The notes below the pieces were generated by a model, which did no database searches, was not told the origin of the DNA, and saw only the letters and a list, made by a program, of their open reading frames with translations. This document shows positions 8,174-18,525 of a DNA stretch of 64,000 bases, one piece after another. Origin of the DNA: Flagellimonas profundi (GTDB taxonomy: Bacteria; Bacteroidota; Bacteroidia; Flavobacteriales; Flavobacteriaceae); contig NZ_JAFLNM010000002.1 in the NCBI RefSeq assembly GCF_017313275.1, forward strand, positions 482,455 through 546,454, in the 5' to 3' direction. A program made the position numbers and the translations under genes. The first letter of the stretch is position 1; every line of letters starts with the position of its first letter.

Positions 8174-9304
8174 TCATCGGTCTATTTTCCCTGCCTCTTT
8201 CAACATCTCCAACACTTTTTTCTTTGGAAGTGCCTCAATTTTGTGCCCATCACGTCCAACAGTAGTTTCACCAGCAAAAAGGGAGTTCAGAATAGCTTCT
8301 TCGGTTGCTTCAATGGTAGCAAGGAACAACGGTGTCATGGCCTCATTCCGTAAGGTCGGTACTTTTTGAATTGGGCTGTCCGATTCATAAGGAATTCGAC
8401 ATGCCTCCGCTGTAGAAACAGCAATCACATAATCTCCACTTCCATTACTGGCAATCCCTCCTGTTCTAGAAAGGCCCAACATGGCCCGTTTGGCCAAGCG
8501 TTCCAGGTTTCTGGAATTCAATGGAGCATCGGTAAGTACTACCATCATACAGGAACCATCGGGCGAATATGTAAAACTGTTGGAATAGCGCCCTAGTTTT
8601 TTACCGACTTCCACACCAGCCACTTGGAGGACCCCGCCAAAATTGGTCTGTACCAAAACCCCCACGGTATAACCTCCCGACTTTTTTGGCAACACTCTGG
8701 ATGATGTCCCTATACCTCCTTTATAACCAAAGCAAATGGTTCCCGTGCCTGCTCCAACATTACCTTCGGTAACAGGTCCTGATGTTGCGTTTTCAATGGC
8801 TTTGAGCACATGCTCTTCTATGATATGTCGTCCTCGGATATCGTTAAGATAGCCATCGTTGGTTTCACCGACCACGGCGTTGACAGACCGCACATTATCA
8901 TTTTCTGGAAGATTGAGTGTGTAACCGATCATGGCATTCACTGCTATTGGAACACTCAAGGTATTGGTCAAGATAATAGGAGTTTCCAAGTTGCCCAGTT
9001 CCTTTACTTGTGTGTAACCTGCCAATTTTCCAAATCCATTGCCCACATAGATGGCCGCGGGAACTTTTTCCTGAAAAATGTTTCCGGAATGGGGTAAAAT
9101 TGAGGTAACCCCAGTTCGTATACTATCTCCTTTATTTAATGTGAAGTGACCAACTTTGACCCCAGGAACATCTGTGATGGCATTGAAAGTCCCAGGGTGC
9201 AGCACCCCTATCTCAACACCATGATCTCGAAGTCTGTTTTGTGCTAGCATCAATACTGGGAATAAAAAAAGTAAAAAACAAAAATATTGCTTTGGTCCAC
9301 CCAT
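8174..9304 (-). CDS. P1-family (DmpA-like) aminopeptidase, exported
   Basis: 376 residues with an N-terminal signal peptide (hydrophobic residues 7-20, cut near LAQ). The sequence follows the DmpA/L-aminopeptidase D-Ala-esterase family: GVEIGVLHPGTFNAITDVPG, GNVGAGTGTICFGYKGG, and the autocleavage site G250-S251 in SPDGSCMMVV, where the serine becomes the N-terminal nucleophile of the beta chain. Such enzymes remove small or beta-linked N-terminal residues. It is the last gene of a four-gene operon, 4 bp after the DinB gene. A periplasmic location is inferred from the signal peptide. Confidence 0.92.
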   Translation of the reverse strand: MGGPKQYFCFLLFLFPVLMLAQNRLRDHGVEIGVLHPGTFNAITDVPGVKVGHFTLNKGDSIRTGVTSILPHSGNIFQEKVPAAIYVGNGFGKLAGYTQVKELGNLETPIILTNTLSVPIAVNAMIGYTLNLPENDNVRSVNAVVGETNDGYLNDIRGRHIIEEHVLKAIENATSGPVTEGNVGAGTGTICFGYKGGIGTSSRVLPKKSGGYTVGVLVQTNFGGVLQVAGVEVGKKLGRYSNSFTYSPDGSCMMVVLTDAPLNSRNLERLAKRAMLGLSRTGGIASNGSGDYVIAVSTAEACRIPYESDSPIQKVPTLRNEAMTPLFLATIEATEEAILNSLFAGETTVGRDGHKIEALPKKKVLEMLKEAGKIDR

Positions 9305-9308
9305 AAAT

Positions 9309-9833
9309 CTATTGATTTTTTAACACACTAACCGTTACCAATAATTGCCCCACATGACGTTGGCTATGCTCTGCTGCATGAAACAGTAATCCGATCACGG
9401 TCGTGGGCAATTTTTTACGCCCCACAAATCGTTGTTCGGTGAGAATGGTTTCGGGGATGGTTTTAAAATAAGCCAACGCTTCGCCCACTTTTTGTTCAAA
9501 ATCTAAAATCAATTGTTGTAAAGAAGGAGCTTTCTCGCCGTTCCCCTCGTTTTTCAAGAACTGGAATTGGGCTTCTGTCAAACTTTCTTCTTTGGCGTAG
9601 GTGAGTAAGCGGTCCAACACACCACTCAAATGCCTTAGATGAAACCCTACCGCAGCCCTTCCAAAAGGTTTTTCCCAAAGTTTTTCTTCTGGAAAATCGG
9701 AAACATACTCCTTTACCTCCCTAACCGATTGCAACAAGGCATGGGCCGCAGGTTGCAAAAGTGCTGGTATTTCAGGGATGGGGCCGCTCAACCAGTACTC
9801 TTCGGGGGGTGACATGGGATTTTGTTTTTTCAT
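9309..9833 (-). CDS. DinB-superfamily protein
   Basis: 174 residues, a four-helix metal-binding DinB fold. The likely metal-ligand histidines are in GFHLRHLSGVLDRLL and in HAAEHSQRHVGQLL near the C-terminus. Family members include thiol S-transferases dependent on bacillithiol or mycothiol, and hydrolases; the specific reaction cannot be read here. It sits 3 bp after an oxidoreductase gene and 4 bp before a P1 peptidase, so it is certainly co-transcribed. A second DinB gene lies in the sugar cluster at 43.0 kb, also near a Gfo/Idh/MocA gene. Confidence 0.85.
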   Translation of the reverse strand: MKKQNPMSPPEEYWLSGPIPEIPALLQPAAHALLQSVREVKEYVSDFPEEKLWEKPFGRAAVGFHLRHLSGVLDRLLTYAKEESLTEAQFQFLKNEGNGEKAPSLQQLILDFEQKVGEALAYFKTIPETILTEQRFVGRKKLPTTVIGLLFHAAEHSQRHVGQLLVTVSVLKNQ

Positions 9834-9836
9834 AAA

Positions 9837-11261
9837 TTAAAAATCCCGATAATCCCCGGCCAAATATTTATTGGCTTTTTCTTCCTTGAACCGGGCGGTT
9901 TCTGCATCCCAATGCAAGGTTTCACCAGGGAACCTTCCGGCGATGGTACCCAACAAAATGGTTTCGGTCAATCTGGCCGCATAATCAAAAGGGGCTGTTG
10001 TGGTGTCCTTGCCCAAACAAGCATCCACAAACTGGTGGTAGTGCTTTGGCCCTTCGGTGGCATAATTTCTGATGGGTTCTCCCAAATTGTGTTCTTCGGA
10101 AACCTTGGCAATTTCTTTGGAGATGTCCACATATTTCCCTCTTCGTATCTTTTTTGGTAATTGCATAAAATGGGGCAGGAGCAAACGTCCTTTGGTACCT
10201 ACGAACATAGCGCCCTGTTCCGGCAATTCGTTTTCTGCGGCTACACCGGCATCCAAGGAAATGCTGTTATCATCATTTTTCTTGTTTGTGTTTTTGCCCT
10301 TTTTCATTTCCATTCCCGGTAACATTAGGTCCTCGTGCATCTCGGGAGCTCCGGGACCATCGTACCAAATCCATTTAAGTGATTTGTCAGTATATTTTGT
10401 TCCGGGGAACTCGTAAGTAACTGTATTCTTTTCGGGGAACCCAAATCCGTTTGTGGGTCGGCACTCCGTCATAATGGTTCTGGGCACATCCAGCTCCAAA
10501 GCATTGTAGGGTGTATCAAAGATATGGACTCCCATATCGCCCAAAGTGCCACAGCCGTAATCCATGAGTTTCCTCCAGTTTCCGGGATGGTACATATCTT
10601 TTTTATAAGGACGTTCTTTGGAGGTGCCTAGCCAAAGGTTCCAATCCAATTGGTCCGGAACGGGATCCTCACCTTCTGGCAATGGGCCATCGTATCCCCA
10701 GTTTTTGGGAGACCATGCATGTACGGTGTGTACCTTTCCAATAATCCCGGATTGAATTAAAAGCGTGGCCAGTTTGTAATCGTAAAACGAGTGCACCTGT
10801 ATCCCCATTTGAGTGACCAAGCCTTTTTCGGCAGCTATTTTTTTCATCTCCCTGGATTCGGAAACATAGTGGGTCAGTGGTTTTTGACAGTACACGGGTT
10901 TGTCCATGTTCATCGCCATTAATGAAGCGGGTGCATGTGTATGGTCTGGTGTTGAAACAATTACCGCATCTATTTCATCGCCCATTTCTTCCAACATGGC
11001 ACGATAATCAAAAAAGATACGTGCTCCCGGGTGCATTTTATGTGCCGTTGATAGATTGATGGCATCAACATCGCAGAGTGCCACTACTTCCACTGCCCCG
11101 TGCGATGAAACCGCTTTTAAATCCTCCATTCCCATATTACCGACTCCAATGTGGGCCGTTCTAAGCTTGTCTTTTGGAAATCCTGCCTTTAAAATGGAAG
11201 GTGCCAGCATAATACCGAGTGCACCTACACTACTTTTCTTGATAAATTCTCTTTTGTTCAT
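9837..11261 (-). CDS. Exported Gfo/Idh/MocA-family oxidoreductase
   Basis: 474 residues. The N-terminus (MNKREFIKKSSVGALGIMLA) is a Tat-like signal, as in the secreted Bacteroidota branch of this family. The nucleotide-binding motif is AHIGVGNMGMEDL, and the family's EKP catalytic motif appears as QKP in VYCQKPLTHY. These enzymes oxidise or reduce sugars and inositols with a tightly bound NAD(P); exported members include glycoside-acting enzymes that oxidise carbon 3. It lies 10 bp after a DUF1080 gene, a pairing that supports an oxidise-then-hydrolyse role for glycosides. The substrate is unknown. Confidence 0.92.
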   Translation of the reverse strand: MNKREFIKKSSVGALGIMLAPSILKAGFPKDKLRTAHIGVGNMGMEDLKAVSSHGAVEVVALCDVDAINLSTAHKMHPGARIFFDYRAMLEEMGDEIDAVIVSTPDHTHAPASLMAMNMDKPVYCQKPLTHYVSESREMKKIAAEKGLVTQMGIQVHSFYDYKLATLLIQSGIIGKVHTVHAWSPKNWGYDGPLPEGEDPVPDQLDWNLWLGTSKERPYKKDMYHPGNWRKLMDYGCGTLGDMGVHIFDTPYNALELDVPRTIMTECRPTNGFGFPEKNTVTYEFPGTKYTDKSLKWIWYDGPGAPEMHEDLMLPGMEMKKGKNTNKKNDDNSISLDAGVAAENELPEQGAMFVGTKGRLLLPHFMQLPKKIRRGKYVDISKEIAKVSEEHNLGEPIRNYATEGPKHYHQFVDACLGKDTTTAPFDYAARLTETILLGTIAGRFPGETLHWDAETARFKEEKANKYLAGDYRDF

Positions 11262-11271
11262 TTTCTGGGGG

Positions 11272-12060
11272 TTATAGTTTTTTAATTTTTATGTTTCTGA
11301 ACCAAATTGGGCTCGCATGGTCTTGAAGGGCAATATAGCCCGTTTTGTATTTTCCGTAATCGGGGGCATTGTCCCATTTTCCTGAATTTTTTTTGGCTTT
11401 CCAATCGTCGGACCATGGCACAAATTCCAATAATTTTTTGCCGTTTAGCCAGTGCTCCACTTTTTCGGGAGTGAACACGATTTTAGAGGAATTCCATTCG
11501 CCCACGGGATTTAATTGTTTTTGCGAATCGTCCGCAACGTGCATGGCATAATCGGCACCTGTTTTCTGCCAATCTTGAAGCAATTCCGGGTGCTCGGCGC
11601 CAAACTGTGAATTGTAGCCCACCAAATCGTGGATGTCCGCGTAGTTCGCATCATCGATGATTTGATATTCCGGAGCCACTTCAGGCGGACCGTCATACCC
11701 TTCTTTCACATGGTAAAAAATACCACTATTGGCTCCTTCAGGTATTTTCCATTCCAGATAGAGCTCAAAATTATCGAACTCTTCGGCTCCATAAATAATA
11801 TCTTTTCCACCCGTATAATTCTGTTCCAGTCCTAATTCTGTGTCAAAAGTGAGGATGCTGTCTTTAATGGTCCATCCAGGAGGGAGCGAATCCATATTGT
11901 AGCCGCGCCATCCTTCCAAACTGGTGCCATCAAAAAGACAGGTCCATTCAGATGTTTTTTGTTCGGGCGGGGCCGTTGTTTCTTCTGTTTTTTTGTTTGA
12001 TTGGTCCTTACAAGCTGCAATGATCAAAAGTAAAGTTGCGAGCTTAAAAAATTTGAGCAT
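11272..12060 (-). CDS. DUF1080 (3-keto-disaccharide hydrolase family) lipoprotein
   Basis: 262 residues. A lipoprotein signal ends in LIIAAC (C17). The DUF1080 domain starts at WTCLFDGTSLEGWRGYN and includes LEWKIPEGANSGIFYHV, APEYQIIDD and the closing IALQDHASPIWFRNIKI, the features of this concanavalin-like fold. Members hydrolyse 3-keto-glycosides formed by a partner dehydrogenase. It is the first gene of the minus-strand operon with the exported oxidoreductase, so both are probably periplasmic and sequential. Confidence 0.92.
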   Translation of the reverse strand: MLKFFKLATLLLIIAACKDQSNKKTEETTAPPEQKTSEWTCLFDGTSLEGWRGYNMDSLPPGWTIKDSILTFDTELGLEQNYTGGKDIIYGAEEFDNFELYLEWKIPEGANSGIFYHVKEGYDGPPEVAPEYQIIDDANYADIHDLVGYNSQFGAEHPELLQDWQKTGADYAMHVADDSQKQLNPVGEWNSSKIVFTPEKVEHWLNGKKLLEFVPWSDDWKAKKNSGKWDNAPDYGKYKTGYIALQDHASPIWFRNIKIKKL

Positions 12061-12166
12061 GATTTAGTTTTTGAGTTTTTATGCTGGGTTAAAGTACAAA
12101 ATATTGGGCAACTTTTTTTGCGCCTTTTTCACTACATTTAAGGCTGACTAACTCAACACTTTTAAC

Positions 12167-15100
12167 ATGAAGACTTGCTTTTTCAAATTTGGTATGCTTT
12201 TGCTTACCGCAACCTTGTTTATTACCCCAATGCATTCCCAGCGCAGGAACAAAAAACAAAGCGCGCCTGAATATCCCGAAGAACTTTACTCGAGCTTGGA
12301 TTACCGATTGATCGGCCCTTTTCGCGGAGGACGTTCCGGAACGGTTGCCGGAGTTCCTGGAGAACCGAACTTATTTTATTTCGGTGCCACAGGAGGAGGT
12401 GTTTGGAGAACTAAGGATGGAGGTCGTTCCTGGGAAAACATTTCGGATGGTTACTTTGGTGGCAGTATTGGTGCCGTTGAGGTAGCGCAAAGCGACCATA
12501 ATGTGATTTATGTAGGTGGTGGTGAGCAGACCGTTCGTGGAAATGTCTCTTCAGGATATGGCATTTGGAAGACCGAAGATGCCGGTAAAACATGGACATC
12601 TTTGGGCTTGGATAAAAGCCGTCATATTTCCCGAATGAGAATCCATCCCAAGGACCACAATATTGTATATGCAGCGGTAATGGGAAACCTGTACAAGCCA
12701 ACCACCGAGAGAGGTGTCTATAAAAGTACGGATGGTGGCAAAACATGGAAAAAAGTACTTTATGCCAACGATATGGCAGGGGCTGTTGATCTTACTTTTG
12801 ATCCCAACAATCCTAGAATATTATATGCATCAACATGGAGAGTACAACGTACACCTTATAGCTTAAGCAGCGGCGGCGAAGGTTCCGCGCTATGGAAAAG
12901 TACCGATAGCGGGGAAACTTGGACGGAAATTTCCAACAACGAAGGTTTTCCGACCGATACATTAGGTATTATTGGTGTGACCGTTTCGCCTCAAAACAGT
13001 AATAGAGTGTGGGCGATGGTGGAGAACAAGGACAAAGGTGGTTTGTACCGGTCGGAAGATGCAGGTAAAACGTGGTCCTTGGTTAATAGTGATAGAAGTT
13101 TGAGACAGCGTGCTTGGTATTACACAAGGGTTTATGCCGATACCAATGATGAAGACGTCGTATATGTTTTGAATGTGCGTTACCATAAAAGTACCGATGG
13201 GGGAAAAACCTTTGAATCCAACAATGCTCCGCACGGTGATCACCATGACCTTTGGATTGCTCCAGAAGATTCCAACCGTATGATCATGGCCGATGATGGT
13301 GGGGCCCAGGTAAGTTACGATGGTGGAGAAACCTGGAGTACCTATCACAATCAGCCCACTGCACAGTTTTACAGGGTCACTACGGATAATGCATTCCCAT
13401 ATCGAATTTATGTGGCACAGCAGGATAACTCAACGGTAAGAATCAACTATAGAAGCGATGACGGGTCCATAGGAGAGGATGATTGGGAATCTACAGCAGG
13501 AGGTGAGTCTGCTCATATTGCCGTAGACCCAACCAACGACGATATTGTATACGGTGGCAGCTATGGTGGATTTCTTACTCGTATCAACCATGCTAAAAAT
13601 ACCAGAAGAGCCATAAATGTTTGGCCAGATAACCCTATGGGTTATGGTGCTGAGGGAATGAAGTATCGTTTTCAGTGGAACTACCCTATTATGTTCAGCA
13701 AGCATGATCCCAAAAAGCTATACACCTTCTCCAACCATGTTCACATGACAACGAATGAAGGTCAAAGTTGGGAATTGTTGAGCGGTGACCTCACTAGGAA
13801 CGACCCTTCGAAATTGGTGTCCAGTGGAGGACCCATTACCCAAGATAATACCAGTGTGGAATATTACTGCACCATTTTTGCAGCCAACGAAAGCCCCTTA
13901 AAAGAAGGGTTGCTTTGGGTAGGCAGTGACGACGGACTTATCCACGTGACCAAAGATGGAGGCCAAACTTGGGAAAACGTGACTCCTCCGAACATGCCCG
14001 AGTGGAACATGGTCAATAGTATTGAGCCCTCTGCTTTTGATGAAGGTACTTGCTACGTTGCCGCTACACGCTATAAACTGGGCGATTTTGCACCCTACTT
14101 GTACAAAACCACTGATTATGGTAAAACTTGGACCAAAATCACCAATGGAATAGAAAATGAACACTTTACCCGTGTGGTCCGTGAAGACCCAAAAAGAAAA
14201 GGCTTATTGTATGCGGGAACCGAGACAGGCATGTACATCTCCTTTAACGATGGTGCCGATTGGGAAAAGTTTCAATTGAACCTGCCCATAGTACCTATTA
14301 CTGATCTGGCCATTAAAGATGATAACTTAATCGTGGCAACCCAAGGTAGAAGTGTTTGGGTGATCGATGATCTTACCGTTCTACATCAATTGGATGAAGC
14401 AAAGAAATCCGCAGATGCCATTTTGTACAAGCCAAGAGATAGCTATAGAACCAAAGGTAGAGCTGCAAGTAGGCCATCCAAAACAGAAGGTGAAAACCTG
14501 GCCAATGGAGTAATTACCCATTTTTACTTGAAAGATTTCTCCGAAAAGGATAGTATCGCATTGACCTATACCAAAATGAACGGGGATACCTTGGCTACCT
14601 ACAGTACTTATGCTGAGGAAAAAGACAAAAAGTTGGAGGCAAAAAAAGGAGGCAATACCTATGTTTGGAATACAAGAGGTAAAGGAGCTGAATTGTTGAA
14701 GGGTATGATTCTTTGGGGTGCCAACTTAAATGGGCCAAAAGCAGTACCGGGAACATACAAAGTTACATTGAACGTAAACGGCGAGACCCAAACGGAAAAC
14801 TTTACCATTCTCCCTGATCCCAGGGCCGAGGTAACGGTGGCCGATATGCAAAAACAATACGATTTCATCACCGAAGTGAACGAAACTGTGGACAGGGCAC
14901 ATCAATCCATCAAAAAGATCAGAGTTATTAATGGTAAGTTGGATGAATTCATCAAAAAGTATAAAGATGATGAAGCAACAAAAGCTTTGGTGGATAAGGC
15001 CAAAAAGTTGAAAGAAGAGTTTGGGGCAATCGAAAAGGAACTCTATCAAACCAAGAACAGAAGTCGTCAGGACCCATTGAACTTCCCCATCAAGTTGACC

Positions 15101-15301
15101 AATAAATTAGCGCATTTGAACAGTTTGGTTTCCTTTGATGATTTCCCTCCAACAGAGCAGGATATTGCTGTTAAAAATGAGATGTCAGGAAAAATAAACG
15201 CACAATTGAATGCTTTTGATGCCTTGATCGACAAGGAAATTTCAGCCTTCAATGAAGAATTCAATCAGCTTAAATTGGATTATTTGAGCATTGAAGAATA
15301 G
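12167..15301 (+). CDS. Exported BNR/sortilin-like (VPS10-type) propeller protein 1
   Basis: 1044 residues with a signal peptide (cut near THSQ/HSQ at residue 25). About eleven Asp-box/BNR repeats of the form S/T-x-D-x-G-x-T-W are spread through it (for example TKDGGRSWENIS, TEDAGKTWTSL, STDGGKTWKKV, TTDYGKTWTKI), forming one or two large beta-propellers up to about residue 740. A C-terminal part carries an Ig-like segment and a helical coiled-coil tail. These proteins are usually annotated as 'glycosyl hydrolase' or 'VPS10 domain', but no catalytic site of a known hydrolase is evident. The next gene is a paralogue in tandem; a terminator separates them. Confidence 0.88.
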   Translation: MKTCFFKFGMLLLTATLFITPMHSQRRNKKQSAPEYPEELYSSLDYRLIGPFRGGRSGTVAGVPGEPNLFYFGATGGGVWRTKDGGRSWENISDGYFGGSIGAVEVAQSDHNVIYVGGGEQTVRGNVSSGYGIWKTEDAGKTWTSLGLDKSRHISRMRIHPKDHNIVYAAVMGNLYKPTTERGVYKSTDGGKTWKKVLYANDMAGAVDLTFDPNNPRILYASTWRVQRTPYSLSSGGEGSALWKSTDSGETWTEISNNEGFPTDTLGIIGVTVSPQNSNRVWAMVENKDKGGLYRSEDAGKTWSLVNSDRSLRQRAWYYTRVYADTNDEDVVYVLNVRYHKSTDGGKTFESNNAPHGDHHDLWIAPEDSNRMIMADDGGAQVSYDGGETWSTYHNQPTAQFYRVTTDNAFPYRIYVAQQDNSTVRINYRSDDGSIGEDDWESTAGGESAHIAVDPTNDDIVYGGSYGGFLTRINHAKNTRRAINVWPDNPMGYGAEGMKYRFQWNYPIMFSKHDPKKLYTFSNHVHMTTNEGQSWELLSGDLTRNDPSKLVSSGGPITQDNTSVEYYCTIFAANESPLKEGLLWVGSDDGLIHVTKDGGQTWENVTPPNMPEWNMVNSIEPSAFDEGTCYVAATRYKLGDFAPYLYKTTDYGKTWTKITNGIENEHFTRVVREDPKRKGLLYAGTETGMYISFNDGADWEKFQLNLPIVPITDLAIKDDNLIVATQGRSVWVIDDLTVLHQLDEAKKSADAILYKPRDSYRTKGRAASRPSKTEGENLANGVITHFYLKDFSEKDSIALTYTKMNGDTLATYSTYAEEKDKKLEAKKGGNTYVWNTRGKGAELLKGMILWGANLNGPKAVPGTYKVTLNVNGETQTENFTILPDPRAEVTVADMQKQYDFITEVNETVDRAHQSIKKIRVINGKLDEFIKKYKDDEATKALVDKAKKLKEEFGAIEKELYQTKNRSRQDPLNFPIKLTNKLAHLNSLVSFDDFPPTEQDIAVKNEMSGKINAQLNAFDALIDKEISAFNEEFNQLKLDYLSIEE

Positions 15302-15303
15302 AT

Positions 15304-15341
15304 AAAAAGGCCCTTATGTTTTTCATAGGGGCTTTTATTTT
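15304..15341 (+). terminator. Rho-independent terminator after propeller gene 1
   Basis: Stem arms AAAAGGCCCTTATG and CATAGGGGCTTTT around a T-rich loop, followed by TATTTTA, a few bases after the stop codon. Confidence 0.8.
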
Positions 15342-15381
15342 ACACATTACATTACTTCTTTAAAACAAACCAACCAACACC

Positions 15382-18300
15382 ATGAAAAAAGGACTTCTTT
15401 TTTTAGTAAGTGCAATTTTTGGAACACTCACTTTTGCACAGACCGCCAACGATTATTTTGAACCGATGAAATTTAGGAACATTGGCCCTTTTAGGGGTGG
15501 ACGTTCCGTAACCGCAAGTGGCGTAGTAGGTGACCCCTTGACCTATTATATGGGCACAACTGGAGGTGGTCTTTGGAAAACCACCAATGCTGGAGGCCTA
15601 TGGGAAAACATTTCGGATGGATTTTTTGAAATGGGTTCAGTGGGAGCGGTTGCCGTATCGCGATCCAACCCTAATGTTGTGTATTGTGGAATGGGGGAAC
15701 ATGCACCAAGGGGCGTAATGACTTCCTATGGTGATGGCATGTACAAATCCAACGATGCAGGAAAAACATGGATAAAGTTGGGTCTCGAAAAAACACAGCA
15801 CATTTCGCGGATCATTGTCCACCCGACCGATCCAGATATTGTTTACGTGGCAGCTCAAGGCGCATTGTATGCTCCAAATCAGGAAAGAGGGGTATACCGT
15901 TCCATGGATGGAGGAAAAAGTTGGGAGAAGATTCTTTATGTGGACCAAGGCACTGGCGCAGCGGAACTTTCCATGGATGCCAACAACCCCTTGGTATTGT
16001 ATGCGGCCATGTGGGAGCATCAGCGTAAACCCAATAAAGTGATCAGCGGAGGACCGGGAAGCGGTTTGTATAAAAGTACCGACGGCGGGAACACTTGGAA
16101 AGAGATGACCAAAGGTCTTCCAACAGAAAAAGGGAAAATGGCCATATCTGTGAGTCCTGCCAATTCGGATAAGGTGTATGCTTTGATTGAAAGTGACTCC
16201 AACCAAGATAAAGGAGGTTTGTTCGTCTCCAACGATGCTGGGGAAAGTTGGCAGATGGTAAGTGGAGATAACCGTTTGGTGCAACGCGCTTGGTACTATA
16301 TCGAAGTTTTTGCAGACCCAAACGACGAAAACACGGTGTATGTGTTGAGTGCACCCATGCTGCGTTCGGAAGATGGGGGTAAAAGCTGGGAAACCATTTC
16401 CGTTCCCCATAGTGATACCCATGATCTTTGGTTCAATCCGGAGGATTCAAAAAACATGGTCATGGCAAATGATGGTGGGGCTACAATCACTTTCGATTAT
16501 GGGAAAACCTGGACACCATTGGACAATATGCCAACCGCCCAATTTTATCGTATTAACACGGACAACCTTTTTCCCTACAATATTTATGGAGGTCAGCAGG
16601 ACAATACTTCGGTCAAAATCGCAAGTTTATCTGTGGGTAGATGGAGTATCGGAAGAGAAGACTGGCACTATTCCGCTGGGGGTGAAAGCGCCTTTTTGGG
16701 CTTTGACCCGGATAACCCCCGCTATGTAATGGGCGGTAGTTATTTGGGAACCATTGAACTATTGGACATGGAATCTAAAATGTCCAGCAATGTGATGGCG
16801 GCACCTATTCAATATTTGGGACGTGATGCCCGCGATATGAAATACCTGTACAATTGGAATGCACCCATAATTTGGTCCAAGCACGAGCCAGGAACTTTTT
16901 ATCATGGAGCACAATTGGTCCTCCGAACAAGGGATAACGGGGTAACTTGGGAAGAAATATCCCCAGACCTTACCCGGGACCAAGATGAACTGCAAGGAAA
17001 AGGCGGCGGGCCATACACCAACGAGGCGGTAGGAGCGGAGAACTATGGAACTTTGGCTTACCTTATTGAATCACCACATGAAGCCGGTGTTTTGATCACA
17101 GGCAGTGATGACGGGTTGGTGCACATGACCAAAAACGGTGGTGAATCCTGGGAAGATATTACCCCAAAAGGGTTAAAGGAATGTTTGGTGAACGCCATTG
17201 AAGTATCCCCCCATGATCCAGCAACCTTATACATTGCCACCACTCGATATAAGTTCAACGATTATACCCCTGGACTTTACAAAAGTACCGATTACGGGAA
17301 AAGTTGGACCAACATTAGCGAAGGAATCCCTTATGGGGCCTTTACCCGTGTAGTCCGCGAAGATCAGGAACAAAAAGGATTGTTGTACGCGGGCACCGAG
17401 AAGGGACTTTATGTATCGTGGAACGATGGTAAAAAATGGGAGCCTTTGCAACTGAATTTACCGAAAACACCGATTACCGATTTAAAAGTGCACAAAGGGG
17501 ACTTGATCGTGGCGACATCCGGAAGGAGTTTCTGGATTTTGGACAACATTACCACACTTGCTCAGTACAAAGGGGCTGCCAATGCGCTAAAACTATATCA
17601 ACCTGAAGAAGCCATTCACGCCAACTGGGGTAGCCCAATGAGCCGTAATTCCAAAAACCTGGATGGCACCGATCCTTATGAGGGAGTGAATCCTGCCAAC
17701 GGCATGGTGATCTATTACAATCTTCCAGAAAAAATGGATTCCAGTGAAGTGACCATGGAAATTTTGGACGGACAGGGCAAAGTAGTTCGCAGTTTTACCT
17801 CCACAAAAGATGAAAGTTATATTCCGCACAATGGAGGAGGGGCGCCACCAAAACCTGTTTTGGGAACAGAAAAGGGACTGAACCGTTTCGTTTGGGATTT
17901 AAAAACACCTATTGTTCCAGGTGTGCCGGGAGTTTATATCGAGGCCAATTTTACAGGACATAAGGTGCCGCCGGGGAATTACACCATCAATTTGAAAGCC
18001 GGAGATAAAACAGTCTCAACCCAAGGAACTATTGTACCAGCACCAAACACCGATATTTCCCAAGAAAGGTTTGAAGAGTACCACGCCATAATGACGGATT
18101 TCGAGACCAAGTTGACGGACATGCACAACAAAGTGAACAAATTGAAAAAAGTGCAAGACCAGTTGGAGGAGCTTTTGAAGGATTTGGATAATGAGGAACT
18201 TAAAAAAGAAGGTCAGACATTGCTCGATAAATTAAAGAATTGGGATGGAGAAATGGTTCAACGCAAATCACAAGCGTATGACGATGTGGAGAACTTCCCC

Positions 18301-18507
18301 AACAAGTTTACCGCAGAATATCTGTTTGTAATGAACCATAGCAACAGTGCATTGCCACAAATCAACCAACCATCAAAAGATAGAAAAGCGGCACTGGAAG
18401 CACAATGGGTCGGATTAAAGCAACGTGCAGAGATCTTAATGAATACAGAAATCCCTAATTTTAACACCAAACTTTGGGAGAATGGCATTGGTGCCATTCG
18501 TATGTAA
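15382..18507 (+). CDS. Exported BNR/sortilin-like (VPS10-type) propeller protein 2
   Basis: 1041 residues, a tandem paralogue of the preceding protein with the same plan: signal peptide ([20 protein letters not shown]), opening motif [20 protein letters not shown], about eleven Asp-box repeats ([33 protein letters not shown]), then an Ig-like part and a lysine-rich helical tail. The two share conserved segments (RGGRS, TGGGLW/TGGGVW, ENISDG, STDGG) but are clearly diverged, so the duplication is not recent. A binding or scaffold role outside the inner membrane fits the fold; the ligand is unknown. hemJ starts 18 bp downstream. Confidence 0.88.
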   Translation: MKKGLLFLVSAIFGTLTFAQTANDYFEPMKFRNIGPFRGGRSVTASGVVGDPLTYYMGTTGGGLWKTTNAGGLWENISDGFFEMGSVGAVAVSRSNPNVVYCGMGEHAPRGVMTSYGDGMYKSNDAGKTWIKLGLEKTQHISRIIVHPTDPDIVYVAAQGALYAPNQERGVYRSMDGGKSWEKILYVDQGTGAAELSMDANNPLVLYAAMWEHQRKPNKVISGGPGSGLYKSTDGGNTWKEMTKGLPTEKGKMAISVSPANSDKVYALIESDSNQDKGGLFVSNDAGESWQMVSGDNRLVQRAWYYIEVFADPNDENTVYVLSAPMLRSEDGGKSWETISVPHSDTHDLWFNPEDSKNMVMANDGGATITFDYGKTWTPLDNMPTAQFYRINTDNLFPYNIYGGQQDNTSVKIASLSVGRWSIGREDWHYSAGGESAFLGFDPDNPRYVMGGSYLGTIELLDMESKMSSNVMAAPIQYLGRDARDMKYLYNWNAPIIWSKHEPGTFYHGAQLVLRTRDNGVTWEEISPDLTRDQDELQGKGGGPYTNEAVGAENYGTLAYLIESPHEAGVLITGSDDGLVHMTKNGGESWEDITPKGLKECLVNAIEVSPHDPATLYIATTRYKFNDYTPGLYKSTDYGKSWTNISEGIPYGAFTRVVREDQEQKGLLYAGTEKGLYVSWNDGKKWEPLQLNLPKTPITDLKVHKGDLIVATSGRSFWILDNITTLAQYKGAANALKLYQPEEAIHANWGSPMSRNSKNLDGTDPYEGVNPANGMVIYYNLPEKMDSSEVTMEILDGQGKVVRSFTSTKDESYIPHNGGGAPPKPVLGTEKGLNRFVWDLKTPIVPGVPGVYIEANFTGHKVPPGNYTINLKAGDKTVSTQGTIVPAPNTDISQERFEEYHAIMTDFETKLTDMHNKVNKLKKVQDQLEELLKDLDNEELKKEGQTLLDKLKNWDGEMVQRKSQAYDDVENFPNKFTAEYLFVMNHSNSALPQINQPSKDRKAALEAQWVGLKQRAEILMNTEIPNFNTKLWENGIGAIRM

Positions 18508-18525
18508 ATTTTAAAAGTTGGACAA

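Noticed and set aside
15637..16422. Long antisense frame of 261 codons over propeller gene 2
   Set aside because: It lies opposite a well-supported gene with clear Asp-box repeats and shows only the compositional echo of that gene.
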